Assembly (NCBI GenBank): GCA_950061135.1
Contig: CATLVU010000001.1
Coordinates: 1 to 64,000 of the forward strand
Source of the DNA: an uncultured Oligoflexia bacterium
GTDB lineage: Bacteria; Bdellovibrionota; Bacteriovoracia; Bacteriovoracales; Bacteriovoracaceae
Length of the DNA: 64,000 bases
Reading direction: 5' to 3'
The notes under the pieces are model-generated. The model was not told where the DNA came from. It saw nothing but the letters and a program-made list of their open reading frames with translations, and made no database searches. Both the position numbers and the translations under genes were made by a program. This document shows, piece after piece, positions 20,157-29,357 of this stretch (positions are counted from its first letter, which is position 1; every line of letters begins with the position of its first letter).

Positions 20157-21068
20157 ATGGAGCAGAGTGACAATATAGCTTTTTATAATAGATATTCTCA
20201 GAATATTGATTATGAGAAAATTTACGGCAAAAAAGCGATAGAATTTGTTTATGAAAATAAAATAGGCCAAATGCTACTACCTATTGTTACAAGTTCGACA
20301 GTTAGTAAGGTATATGGCCATCTACAAAATACAAAATACTCCGCTAAAAAAGTTCCTGAATTTATTAAAAGTTATAATATTCAAATTAATGAATTTGAGA
20401 AGGGAAGTAATCGTTTAAAACCTATTGAAGAGTCTTATATAAACTTTAATGAATTCTTTATAAGAAAGTATAAAAAAGGATTACGAAGCTTTCCTGAGGT
20501 ATCAGATGAATTAGGAGCTCCTGCAGAAGGAAGATATTTTGGGTATTCAAAAGTGGATGCTAACACCAAAATCCCTGTGAAGGGTAAGTTCTTATCGGTT
20601 CAAAACTTGTTATTAGATGAGCGCTTCTTTGAGCCCTTCATCGATGGACCATTGGTTATTTCAAGACTATGTCCCGTAGATTATCATCGTTATCACTATC
20701 CTGATGATGGCTCTACTGTTGATTCATATACAATTCCAGGAGAGCTACATTCAGTGAATCCGATGGCCCTAAGTTTTAAAGAGGATATTTTTATTAAAAA
20801 TGAGAGAAGAGTTTCTATTTTAGAGACAAAAAACTTTGGAACAATGGCCTATATTGAAGTCGGCGCAACTTGTGTAGGGAAAATTGTTCAATCCCACGAT
20901 GAAGATATTGAGTTTATACGAGGACAAGAAAAAGGTTATTTTCTATTTGGTGGAAGTACTGTCATCATTCTCGGTGAAAAGGGAAGGTGGGCGCCAAGCT
21001 CTGACATTCTCAACAATACACAGAACGGTATTGAAACTTATATCAGACTTGGCGATAAGATAAATTAA
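20157..21068 (+). CDS. psd: Phosphatidylserine decarboxylase
   Basis: APAEGRY..., RLCPVDYHRYHYPDDG, GGSTVIIL (autocleavage G(G)ST motif). Confidence 0.93.
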   Translation: MEQSDNIAFYNRYSQNIDYEKIYGKKAIEFVYENKIGQMLLPIVTSSTVSKVYGHLQNTKYSAKKVPEFIKSYNIQINEFEKGSNRLKPIEESYINFNEFFIRKYKKGLRSFPEVSDELGAPAEGRYFGYSKVDANTKIPVKGKFLSVQNLLLDERFFEPFIDGPLVISRLCPVDYHRYHYPDDGSTVDSYTIPGELHSVNPMALSFKEDIFIKNERRVSILETKNFGTMAYIEVGATCVGKIVQSHDEDIEFIRGQEKGYFLFGGSTVIILGEKGRWAPSSDILNNTQNGIETYIRLGDKIN

Positions 21069-22492
21069 AAATTACTCAAACTTTTAATTTTTAAAGATAG
21101 GTTTAGATCGGAATAGCGATAAAATGTTTTTTTACGCTTACTAATTTCATGTTTTGAGTCGCATTTATATTTATGAACTCCACTTTCATATTTTTTGTTA
21201 TTTTTAAAAGAGATATGAAAACTTAAGTTGTTCTCTCTTCTCGCCTCAAGACTGGTAAAAAAAGATTTAAATTCTTTGTAATAGACTGTACGACTATTGA
21301 TATGAAATTGAAGGTATTTATCAATATTTTTGGCAGTAAGTTTGATAGTTTTACTTTCTTGATGTGTTTGAGTGATAGAACATTTAATTTTTTTTATATA
21401 ATCTCGCTCTAGCCCATCCATGTGGATTGAGATTGTTTTTCTTTTCGTTTGAGTTATTGCACTTGAAAGTTTAAAGCTACCATGAATAATGACATCTGCC
21501 TTGGATAGGTTCTTAAGAGAAAGAGTCTTTGGAAGCTTACGATACGTTTTTGTGTAAGTCTTATTCCAAGATGCGTACTTAATAATTTCAGACTTTTTAA
21601 TGTAAATGAGTTGTAGATTATCGAGAGGCGTAGGTTTAAAATTTGTTTTTTGATTTTTTCTATTTAATAAGATCCAATAACTAGGGTCCTTTATTCTAGA
21701 GGATTGTACTTTGTTTAGAAATGAGTTATTTTTTTTACCAACACTTAGTATTTCTGACTCTTTATTAAACTTAATCTCAGGGTAGATTTCTCTTAGCCCT
21801 TCTTGGAGAGTTAGCTTGCTGGATACTGAATATGATTTTAGTTTTCCATCAAAGATTGTGACTTTATAGGTGTTGTTGTTAACACTTTTTTCAAATTCGC
21901 TAAAATGTTGTTCATTCTTATTACGTTCAAAAATAAAGTCCTGAACTGTAGCAATCATAGTATTTGATAATAATTTATTTGCAACGACTACTTCTTCTTG
22001 TTTTGGTAAGATATTGAAATAGGAATTTTTTATAGTTTGATACTTGAGAATGAAACTTGAATTCTTGGTGTCTCTAATTCTAAGGTTTTGCTTAAAGGTC
22101 GATGTGTTAAAACGCGTATTCTTTTCAACTCCACTTATAGTAAAGGAATGAGGATCAGGTAAATTAAACCTTACTTCAGGCTTTTGAATCTGTTTGAAAA
22201 GATCAGTATAAAAAACAGTTCTGTTTAATGTCGTTTTATTTACTTTAAGCGACCGTGTTTTATTTTGGCTCTCTTGCTCTATATCTAAATCAATTGAGTA
22301 TTGAGGGTAGTCAGCAATATAAGGATTCGGATCATTTTTACTTGTAAGAAAATCACCATCGATATCATCTGCGATAATTTTTTGAGGCCCAGGATTGGAT
22401 GAATAGGAATATGTACCATTTCCTGTTTTATTGTTTTTGCCACAAGCAATAAATAAACTAGTAGTTAAGAATAGAATTACAAATGTTTTCAT
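21065..22492 (-). CDS. Hypothetical lipoprotein with Ca-binding-like DIDGDFLTSKNDPNP segment
   Basis: Lipobox TSLFIACGK; last ORF of sigma-54-headed cluster. Confidence 0.6.
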   Translation of the reverse strand: MKTFVILFLTTSLFIACGKNNKTGNGTYSYSSNPGPQKIIADDIDGDFLTSKNDPNPYIADYPQYSIDLDIEQESQNKTRSLKVNKTTLNRTVFYTDLFKQIQKPEVRFNLPDPHSFTISGVEKNTRFNTSTFKQNLRIRDTKNSSFILKYQTIKNSYFNILPKQEEVVVANKLLSNTMIATVQDFIFERNKNEQHFSEFEKSVNNNTYKVTIFDGKLKSYSVSSKLTLQEGLREIYPEIKFNKESEILSVGKKNNSFLNKVQSSRIKDPSYWILLNRKNQKTNFKPTPLDNLQLIYIKKSEIIKYASWNKTYTKTYRKLPKTLSLKNLSKADVIIHGSFKLSSAITQTKRKTISIHMDGLERDYIKKIKCSITQTHQESKTIKLTAKNIDKYLQFHINSRTVYYKEFKSFFTSLEARRENNLSFHISFKNNKKYESGVHKYKCDSKHEISKRKKTFYRYSDLNLSLKIKSLSNF

Positions 22493-22937
22493 AGCTATCT
22501 TCTCCCCAGAAAATAATTTTTTTTGATGATGTTTTTTTGTTTTTTGAATCTAATGAGTCTAAAAAAGAGTTTAAATTATATAGCAAGCCTCTAAATATTT
22601 TTTCCTCAGAGCTATTCATATAGACTTTTTTTAGCTGAAATGTTTTTTGATCATTCTCAAGCCTGTTTCTAATACAGGTTTGAGTAATATCGGTAAGCTC
22701 ATTGTGGAGGCTGTCTATTGTATTGAAGTTTAGTGCAAGGTCGTTTTCTATATTTTCCGCTAATGTATAACCCTGATGAGTGTTAATAACTAATTCTTTT
22801 GTTATTAGTTCAAATAATGAGCTCTCAAGTATAGATCGTTGCAGTTTAGTATTAATTTGAAGTTCTTCAAGAGTGAATGTCTTTTTTTGAATTGTTTCGA
22901 TGATAAGTCTATCAATAATTGTAAGTGAATTGTTCAT
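22458..22937 (-). CDS. Hypothetical protein with winged-helix-like N-terminus
   Basis: ORF overlapping next gene; LEELQINTKLQRSILESSLFELITKELVI. Confidence 0.5.
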   Translation of the reverse strand: MNNSLTIIDRLIIETIQKKTFTLEELQINTKLQRSILESSLFELITKELVINTHQGYTLAENIENDLALNFNTIDSLHNELTDITQTCIRNRLENDQKTFQLKKVYMNSSEEKIFRGLLYNLNSFLDSLDSKNKKTSSKKIIFWGEDSYENICNSILNY

Positions 22938-22946
22938 ACGATGTCC

Positions 22947-23285
22947 TTAGGCTAATTGTTGATTTAGATAACGAAGATTATTATTTTTTACGTTGTGGAT
23001 TTGGATTGCTTGCGCCATTTGTCCCATAATATAAGCGATTTTTTTATCAGAAAGGCACTCAAGACTTTGCTTTGACAGGTTCATGAATTGATTAATTGTC
23101 GGGGCTTGTGAGTTATTTAATAAAGCGTTTTCAAATGCTTCAAATTCTTTTAGCTTCATTTCACTTCCGTTTATTATTCTAAACACTCGAGTGAGTTGAA
23201 TACCTGTTTTTTCCGATGTCTCTCTTAGAGGTTCATCAGGAAAGGCTAATCTGTAGCGGTGTAAAATTGATGATTGTAAACTCAT
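22947..23285 (-). CDS. Small hypothetical, possibly HTH-containing protein
   Basis: ORF with AAGGAG RBS directly downstream of sigma-54 promoter. Confidence 0.6.
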   Translation of the reverse strand: MSLQSSILHRYRLAFPDEPLRETSEKTGIQLTRVFRIINGSEMKLKEFEAFENALLNNSQAPTINQFMNLSKQSLECLSDKKIAYIMGQMAQAIQIHNVKNNNLRYLNQQLA

Positions 23286-23317
23286 GCTTTTCTCCTTGTT
23301 GTTTTGGAAAAGCTATG

Positions 23318-23333
23318 AGCAATACTTGTGCCA
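23318..23333 (-). promoter_or_regulatory. Sigma-54 promoter for the 23285->21065 operon
   Basis: Minus strand TGGCACAAGTATTGCT, GG-N10-GC; predicted +1 ~23307, ~22 nt before the ATG. Confidence 0.85.
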
Positions 23334-23335
23334 AG

Positions 23336-24670
23336 TTAGTGGTGCATTGTTTCAAAAATACGATAAAATGCTGAAGAAGAAATTTTAAGTTCTCTAATTA
23401 CGTGAGTAATTTTTCCTTTGTGCTTTAACATTGAACTTTTTACACACTCTTCTTCAATTGTTCGCATAAAGTCTCGAAGACCATTTTGTTGTATGAAGTT
23501 TATTTGTGCAGGTGTTAAAAGTTGATTTGATCGCAAATTAATTTGTGTCGAGCAAGGTAGAATATCTTCAGCATCTATGATCCCTTCTGAGTTGAGGGTT
23601 AAAATATCGATAAACTTTTTTAGCTCTCGAATATTTCCAGGCCATTGCTTATCTATTATTTTTTCAAGGGCCTCTTCTTTTAGAACAACTCTTCGAGGTG
23701 ATTGTTTTAAAAAGTATTTTACCAGTAGTGGGATGTCTTTTTTTCTCTCTCTGAGGGGAGGAATATTAAGGTTTAGTCCTGAAATTCTGTAGTACAAATC
23801 TTGTCTGAATTTGCCATTGGCTATTTTTTCAAACAGGTTTTCACATGTTGCTGTTATGAGGGTGAATCGACTTTGAATAACTTGATTTGAACCAACAGGA
23901 CTGAAGCTTCCTGTTTCTATTGCTTGTAAGATTTTTTGTTGCATAGACTGTGACATTGTTGCAATTTCATCTAAAAACAATGTGCCATTATGGGCCTGTT
24001 CCAGCTTTCCCTTTTTCTGTGAAGTTGCTCCTGTAAAAGCACCTTTTTCATGGCCAAAAAGTTCAGACTCTATTAAATTCTCAGAAATTTCTGAGCAATT
24101 CAGATGTATAAATGGGGCATTGTCTGGATAATTATGTGAATGAAGAAAACGTCCAAGTATACTTTTACCAACTCCCGTTTCTCCTGTGATCAAGATTGTT
24201 TTTTCCCTTAAATCAATTTTACATAAGTTTTCGATTTGTTTTTTAAGTCCAGAGTGCTGAGTAATATAATTTTCTGAAAATAATTTCTCTAGCGGAGAGT
24301 CCTGATATTGTTTGATAAATTTTTGAATATAGGGTTTTAAGTGGGAGTTAAAACTCCGCTTTGCTAAAAAATGATTACAACCACTTAGGTAAGCTTTTTC
24401 TATTATTTTCTCATCAGTCTGTGAGCTAAGTGTGATTGTGTGGATTTTTTTGCTTTTAGCATATTTAAGAATTTCAATACCGGCTTCAGGTCCATCGATA
24501 TGCATATCAACTAGGGCCAGGTCAAAATGATTATTTTGAAGCAGCTTATGAGCTTTTAGACGGTCATCTGCTTCTGTGAATACTGCGATATCACTTAACA
24601 CTGTCTTAACAGCATGGCGAAAGTATTTATCATCATCGACTAATAATATGTGGATTGTGCCTCTTGTCAT
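23336..24670 (-). CDS. NtrC-family sigma-54-dependent response regulator (REC - AAA+ - HTH_Fis)
   Basis: REC HILLVDDDK...LALVDMHIDG; GETGVGKS Walker A; GAFTGA motif; C-terminal Fis-like HTH. Confidence 0.96.
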   Translation of the reverse strand: MTRGTIHILLVDDDKYFRHAVKTVLSDIAVFTEADDRLKAHKLLQNNHFDLALVDMHIDGPEAGIEILKYAKSKKIHTITLSSQTDEKIIEKAYLSGCNHFLAKRSFNSHLKPYIQKFIKQYQDSPLEKLFSENYITQHSGLKKQIENLCKIDLREKTILITGETGVGKSILGRFLHSHNYPDNAPFIHLNCSEISENLIESELFGHEKGAFTGATSQKKGKLEQAHNGTLFLDEIATMSQSMQQKILQAIETGSFSPVGSNQVIQSRFTLITATCENLFEKIANGKFRQDLYYRISGLNLNIPPLRERKKDIPLLVKYFLKQSPRRVVLKEEALEKIIDKQWPGNIRELKKFIDILTLNSEGIIDAEDILPCSTQINLRSNQLLTPAQINFIQQNGLRDFMRTIEEECVKSSMLKHKGKITHVIRELKISSSAFYRIFETMHH

Positions 24671-24742
24671 TGGGCGATATTGCCACGGATTTATTCGGAA
24701 ACCAAATATTATATTTGAATTCGGAATATTTTATAAGATTTA

Positions 24743-24893
24743 AACTGCCCTACTTAATTGGTGTTGAGGATAGGAAAAGCTAAATATTTACGAAGATATA
24801 CATAAATACATTGTGGCTGCTAATTTTATATTAATAATAATCAATGATTCTAACTATCTAATAATAAATTAACACCATTCTTGTAGGTCAGTT
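24743..24893. repeat. ~151-bp element copy 2 with inverted ends (putative EBP-binding region)
   Basis: AACTGCCCTACTTAATTGGTGTTGAG ... AACACCATTCTTGTAGGTCAGTT; GGCTGC at offset 72. Confidence 0.75.
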
Positions 24894-24898
24894 TGTGT

Positions 24899-24914
24899 TG
24901 GTATGAGAATTGCT
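24899..24914 (+). promoter_or_regulatory. Sigma-54 promoter upstream of 24961
   Basis: TGGTATGAGAATTGCT, GG-N10-GC; predicted +1 ~24925. Confidence 0.8.
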
Positions 24915-24960
24915 TGATAAATAGTAGAAATGCTGAAAATCCCATATTAAAAGGAAAATT

Positions 24961-25197
24961 ATGCTCAAACTATTTACAGTTGTTATTATGTTCTACACTT
25001 CAAGCTTGTTCGCTTTTAGCAGTTTTACTACTAAAGAGTATGTGAAATCAGATCTTTGGCAAAATGGTGTTAAAAAATCCAAAGAAGCTAAAGTACAACC
25101 ATCGCATAGACAAGTCTCTTCCAAGGGACTGAACGAGGAAGTTTTAGTACCTCTATTAAAGTTAGAAAGGGAATTAAAAATTTCTGGCCAGATTTAA
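24961..25197 (+). CDS. Small secreted hypothetical protein
   Basis: 78 aa, signal peptide, RBS AAAAGGA. Confidence 0.6.
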   Translation: MLKLFTVVIMFYTSSLFAFSSFTTKEYVKSDLWQNGVKKSKEAKVQPSHRQVSSKGLNEEVLVPLLKLERELKISGQI

Positions 25198-25218
25198 AAA
25201 TCGTACTATTATAGTATC

Positions 25219-25656
25219 ATGGACAAGGTCGCTAAAATAGGCAGTTTGCTAAAAAAAATTTACAGAGTTTATTCAAACACTCTTATACAAACATTAGAAG
25301 ATCAAGGCTTTCTCGATCTTCGAGTTAGCTTTCTGGAAATTTTGATCTATATATCTCAAAACCCTAATTCTTCAATAAAACTAATTGGAGAGGCATGTGG
25401 TTTAAAAAAACAAACAATGACAAGTCATCTAAATGAACTCGAAAGAAGAGGCTATATTTCTCGTTCTCCTAGTCCACAAGATAAAAGAGAACTTCAGGTT
25501 AATTTAACAGATTACGGTATCAAGTTTAAAGTATCTCTTTTTAATGTGATGAATCAGTTAGAAACAGAGTATGATTCCAAGTTAGGTGAAGTTGAAATGG
25601 AAAGAATTTCTTTTTCTCTAGAAAACTTTTACCAAAAAATTGATTCTAGGAGCTAA
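25219..25656 (+). CDS. MarR-family transcriptional regulator
   Basis: IGEACGLKKQTMTSHLNELERRGYISRSPSPQDKRELQVNLT wHTH. Confidence 0.88.
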   Translation: MDKVAKIGSLLKKIYRVYSNTLIQTLEDQGFLDLRVSFLEILIYISQNPNSSIKLIGEACGLKKQTMTSHLNELERRGYISRSPSPQDKRELQVNLTDYGIKFKVSLFNVMNQLETEYDSKLGEVEMERISFSLENFYQKIDSRS

Positions 25657-26543
25657 AAGAAAGGGTAGATTGTTCCAAAATGGATTTGCCCAATCACAAT
25701 AGAAGCCAGCAGTGAGCTTGTAATATAAATAGAACATTCATAACAACTATGACCTATCTTCTCTTGTTCACTTGCTTGACCTAGCGTCTTTGAACTATTG
25801 ATTTTAAAAATGCTTAATAATCCAAAACGAAATAATGGCAAAATTAAAACTGATAGTAAGCATTTGAGAATAATTTGAATCAAATATGATGTAATTTGAT
25901 AATGTTCATTGGTAAGTGTTGTTGTGATAATAATTGTATTACCTATGAGAAAACCGGAAAAGCTAATACCAATGCTGGTGCTCTTTTGAATCATATAACT
26001 ATTGAATGAAAAATCAGAAATGAACTTAAATAATTTAATTCCAAAACCAATAAGAACCATACTTGTCAGCCATAAGATTGTTAGAATAATAATCGAGTTC
26101 TCAGACTCTTTAAAGATACATCGAATCACAAATGCAAGGGTAATTGTATTTGTAGCACTGATTAGGCCATAAGAGAGATTGTTTTTCTTGAGTACTTCGT
26201 CTTTGTATTCAAAGTTATAAAAAATAATACTTTCTATCGTGAAAATAGAGAGTAAATAAATAAAAATACCTAAAGCACTCCAGAGAAAGAAATGAAAAGA
26301 ACTGATGAATACTCCTAGATATTCTTTGAATTCAAAGGCTGAAAAGATTAGTCCAATACCTATTAGTCGTGAGAAGAAATGAATTGTAAAAATATAATTA
26401 TCATGTGGAAAAATCTTATTATTAATTGATTTTTTTTGTGAGGGATGAAAAAGCATATGGGCGTATTTATAGCCTATGAGGGCAAGACAAATAAAAACTG
26501 TGAATAGTACTCTAATTAATAATTTATCAAAGACTTCGTTCAT
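25653..26543 (-). CDS. Multi-pass membrane protein (possibly DUF350-like)
   Basis: Multiple TM segments with polar N/E residues in helices. Confidence 0.6.
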   Translation of the reverse strand: MNEVFDKLLIRVLFTVFICLALIGYKYAHMLFHPSQKKSINNKIFPHDNYIFTIHFFSRLIGIGLIFSAFEFKEYLGVFISSFHFFLWSALGIFIYLLSIFTIESIIFYNFEYKDEVLKKNNLSYGLISATNTITLAFVIRCIFKESENSIIILTILWLTSMVLIGFGIKLFKFISDFSFNSYMIQKSTSIGISFSGFLIGNTIIITTTLTNEHYQITSYLIQIILKCLLSVLILPLFRFGLLSIFKINSSKTLGQASEQEKIGHSCYECSIYITSSLLASIVIGQIHFGTIYPFF

Positions 26544-26552
26544 AAATACCTG

Positions 26553-27218
26553 CTATATAAAGTTTTCTTTTAAGTAATTTTTGAAAAACGTTTTAAAATT
26601 TATATTTTGTTTTTTTGTACGTTTGTAATAATCAGGAAAAGATTTTTTAGTGATTTTTCCATCTAGCCCAAATAATTTATTTTTACCGTAGTATGGCCTA
26701 TTTTCACTTTCATGAATTTTAATTGCTGAGAACTCGTCTTTTGTTGGATTGTAATCTTCCCATTTTAGATAAACTGGAATTTGTCTATAAGTTCTAAAAA
26801 ATCTCCATTGGTCTTTGCCTTTGTTATTAATCCATCTTCCAAAGTTTTTATCGCCAATGAAAATACTTCCAGGAGGGAGGGGAGTGTAGGTTTCTGTTCC
26901 GTCATTTCGATAGCGTCTAAAGATAGACATTCCAAGGAATGGAGCGAACTCTGCATCAAGTGCCGGGGATGTTCTAACAATGATGTCTACAAAGGTTTGA
27001 AATCCATATACTATTTTATATTTATGGTAATAAGTTTTAATTAAAAAGCCCGTTGAATGGCGGTCGATGAGTATTGCTGATAAAGGAGCCCCTGGCAATA
27101 ATTTACTTAGTCCTTCCTTATTACTGATATAACTAATTCCAAACTCTGTAGGAGCGAGACTTTTTGATAACCCAAGATAGAGTAGGGTCAAACAGAAATA
27201 GAGAACGAATTTATTCAT
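26553..27218 (-). CDS. Hypothetical exported protein
   Basis: 221 aa, signal-like N-terminus. Confidence 0.6.
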   Translation of the reverse strand: MNKFVLYFCLTLLYLGLSKSLAPTEFGISYISNKEGLSKLLPGAPLSAILIDRHSTGFLIKTYYHKYKIVYGFQTFVDIIVRTSPALDAEFAPFLGMSIFRRYRNDGTETYTPLPPGSIFIGDKNFGRWINNKGKDQWRFFRTYRQIPVYLKWEDYNPTKDEFSAIKIHESENRPYYGKNKLFGLDGKITKKSFPDYYKRTKKQNINFKTFFKNYLKENFI

Positions 27219-27220
27219 TG

Positions 27221-28519
27221 TTATTTTTCAATTATATTTAAAATTTCTTTTTGTATATTCGGCTTAAGATTTTCAAAGTCGCAATGTAGTCGACTTACAG
27301 TATGTGCTCTACTAAATTTTTCAAATAGGTCTGTTGCATTGTTTATATCTTTCGTAGCGAATTGGAATTTTGTAAGCGCAGACTCACTAATAACTTTTAA
27401 AGGGAAATCATGAGGATTTTCCATATTAGCGCTATAATACTTTGAAAGTCTGCCTTCAGAGGAACACTTGATATAATCAATAGAGTTGTTCTTTAAAAAT
27501 GTTTCTAGTGTTTTCAGTTTTTCAATATTCGATTGGCCAAAGGCTTCAAAAACTTTCTGAGGAATATTATTTGTGACAACTCTTTGGGCCCATATATTTT
27601 GACTATTCTTTAAATGTTTCATTAAGTGATGGTCGTCGTATTCAAGGTATTGTTCAATATTTGCAGGAATAGTGTATTCATTAGATGACGTCATGAAATA
27701 TCGCTCTAAAACCTTTTCCAGACAAACAGCTTTGTAATGAAAATAGACCATCATAAACATGTGATAACGACAAAGTAAGAAGTCATCAAAAGTGGCTACA
27801 GCCCTTTCTGATATTCCAATAAAAGCTTTGCCATTATTTTGGCAAACGCGGAGATTATCTATTATCCAATCTAAATCAAACTTCCCGTAACTAACACCGC
27901 AAAAATAAGAGTCTCTTAGTAAATAGTCCATTCGATCACAGTCCATCTCACTAGAAACGAGTTGATGCAAAAGTGGAAAATAGTTAACGTTATTAATTGT
28001 AAAATAATCATCACTCTTAGTTCGACCAATAATTAATTCTGCAACTTGTTCATGGGTGATACCAAACTTATTTACAACTTTTGTAAAAGAACTAGTAAAA
28101 CTAGAGTCAATAATAGACTTTATAGTGTAGTCCTCGTGAGTTGCTTGGCGTGTATTATCTTCTACAAAATGGTTTGGTAGCTGAAGTTCAGAAACATTTG
28201 GCATTACAAATTCAGTCGTATGACTTAAAGGAGCATGGCCTATATCGTGTAATAAGCATGCCATTCGTACTGTTTCTTTTAGACGTTTCTTTTCATTGGT
28301 ATCTGGTAGATGTTTGAACAGTTGATCAAACGCCCTTGTGGCAACTTCTAAAACGCCAATGGAGTGTAAGTAACGAGAGTGAGTTGCGCCTGGAAATACA
28401 TACTCGGAAAAACCTAATTGCTTTATGTTTCTGAGACGTTGAAAAAAAGGATGTTCAATAACAGAGATTTCCTCTGGAAACATCTTTATTGATCCGTGAA
28501 TGGGGTCTCTAATTTCCAA
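27221..28519 (-). CDS. HD-domain phosphohydrolase (dNTPase/SAMHD1-like)
   Basis: MEIRDPIHGSI...FFQRLRNIKQLG...ATHSRYLHSIGV...LLHDIGHAPLSHTTE. Confidence 0.9.
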   Translation of the reverse strand: MEIRDPIHGSIKMFPEEISVIEHPFFQRLRNIKQLGFSEYVFPGATHSRYLHSIGVLEVATRAFDQLFKHLPDTNEKKRLKETVRMACLLHDIGHAPLSHTTEFVMPNVSELQLPNHFVEDNTRQATHEDYTIKSIIDSSFTSSFTKVVNKFGITHEQVAELIIGRTKSDDYFTINNVNYFPLLHQLVSSEMDCDRMDYLLRDSYFCGVSYGKFDLDWIIDNLRVCQNNGKAFIGISERAVATFDDFLLCRYHMFMMVYFHYKAVCLEKVLERYFMTSSNEYTIPANIEQYLEYDDHHLMKHLKNSQNIWAQRVVTNNIPQKVFEAFGQSNIEKLKTLETFLKNNSIDYIKCSSEGRLSKYYSANMENPHDFPLKVISESALTKFQFATKDINNATDLFEKFSRAHTVSRLHCDFENLKPNIQKEILNIIEK

Positions 28520-28521
28520 TT

Positions 28522-28773
28522 CTAATTCTTTATTTTGTTTTGATTGTTATCTAGCCAATCAATAATATCGCTTGATTCAAATAATGGCTTATTATCAATG
28601 TATAGACAAGGTACGGTGGAGCGTCCAGTGACATCCATATGATCTTGTCTGAACTTTGGGTTTTGTAATGTGTTTTTTAAGTCTATATATTCTTGAAGAC
28701 CTAAACTATGAACTTTGCCTAAAACCATTTGGCAAAATGGACACTGATCGTAGTAATAAAGTTCAAGTTTCAC
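28522..28773 (-). CDS. Glutaredoxin-like protein
   Basis: YYDQCPFCQMV...STVPCLYIDNKPLFESSDIIDWL. Confidence 0.9.
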   Translation of the reverse strand: MKLELYYYDQCPFCQMVLGKVHSLGLQEYIDLKNTLQNPKFRQDHMDVTGRSTVPCLYIDNKPLFESSDIIDWLDNNQNKIKN

Positions 28774-28782
28774 AAAACCTCT

Positions 28783-29280
28783 TTAGTCATCACTTTGATC
28801 AAGATCATAGCCGACAGGCTTTCCTTCAGCATATTCAGCATCTTCATCATAGTCTTCCATTTCTTTTTCTAAGTCCTCTGGAGAATCAAGGCCTTCATCA
28901 TAACTCCAGCCATATCCAAAAGCATTTAAGTCCTGCTCGTCATCAGGATTGTACTCATCTGCCAAAAAATTATTTTGATCTGTTTCTTTTTCATCTAAGT
29001 CTGAGGGCTTTTCAAGTGATTCAATTTCTGGATCATCTGGATTAATTTTTTCAGCCTTGCTTGGAATCGGAGTCGCAGCAACTTTTTCGATTACTATATC
29101 ATCTTTTTTCTTAGCTACTTTTTTAGTAGCTTTTTTCTTAGCTACTTTTTTAGTAGCTTTTTTCTTAGCTACTTTTTTAGTGGCTTTTTTCTTAGCTACT
29201 TTTTTAGTAGCTTTTTTCTTTGCTACTTTTTTTGTAGTTTTTTTCTTTGCTACTTTTTTTGCAACTTTTTTCTTGGCCAT
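28783..29280 (-). CDS. Lysine-rich histone H1-like protein with acidic C-terminal half
   Basis: MAKKKVAKKVAKKKTTKKVAKKKATKKVAKKKAT... repeats then Asp/Glu-rich tail; start reassigned from 29310 to the MAKKK Met with upstream GGATC RBS-like. Confidence 0.8.
   Translation of the reverse strand: MAKKKVAKKVAKKKTTKKVAKKKATKKVAKKKATKKVAKKKATKKVAKKKATKKVAKKKDDIVIEKVAATPIPSKAEKINPDDPEIESLEKPSDLDEKETDQNNFLADEYNPDDEQDLNAFGYGWSYDEGLDSPEDLEKEMEDYDEDAEYAEGKPVGYDLDQSDD
29104..29276. repeat. 27-bp tandem repeats encoding KKVAKKKAT
   Basis: Repeated TTTTTTCTTAGCTACTTTTTTAGTAGC units, degenerating toward the N-terminal-coding end. Confidence 0.9.
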
Positions 29281-29357
29281 TATAGTGATCCTTTTAATTA
29301 TGTTTTTCATTATTTTCTATTTTAGTTAAGTAATTTTTCAATTCAATAGATTTCAAC

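Noticed and set aside
11534-24893. Interpretation of the two 151-bp elements as MITEs/insertion remnants
   Set aside because: Inverted ends fit a MITE, but I see no target-site duplications. Both copies sit beside sigma-54 promoters with conserved ends and core but diverged interiors, so regulatory function is favoured. A genome-wide copy count would decide.
29057-29329. ORF encoding FLATFLVAF repeats (+ strand)
   Set aside because: Antisense shadow of the 27-bp Lys-rich repeat gene on the minus strand; low-complexity artefact.
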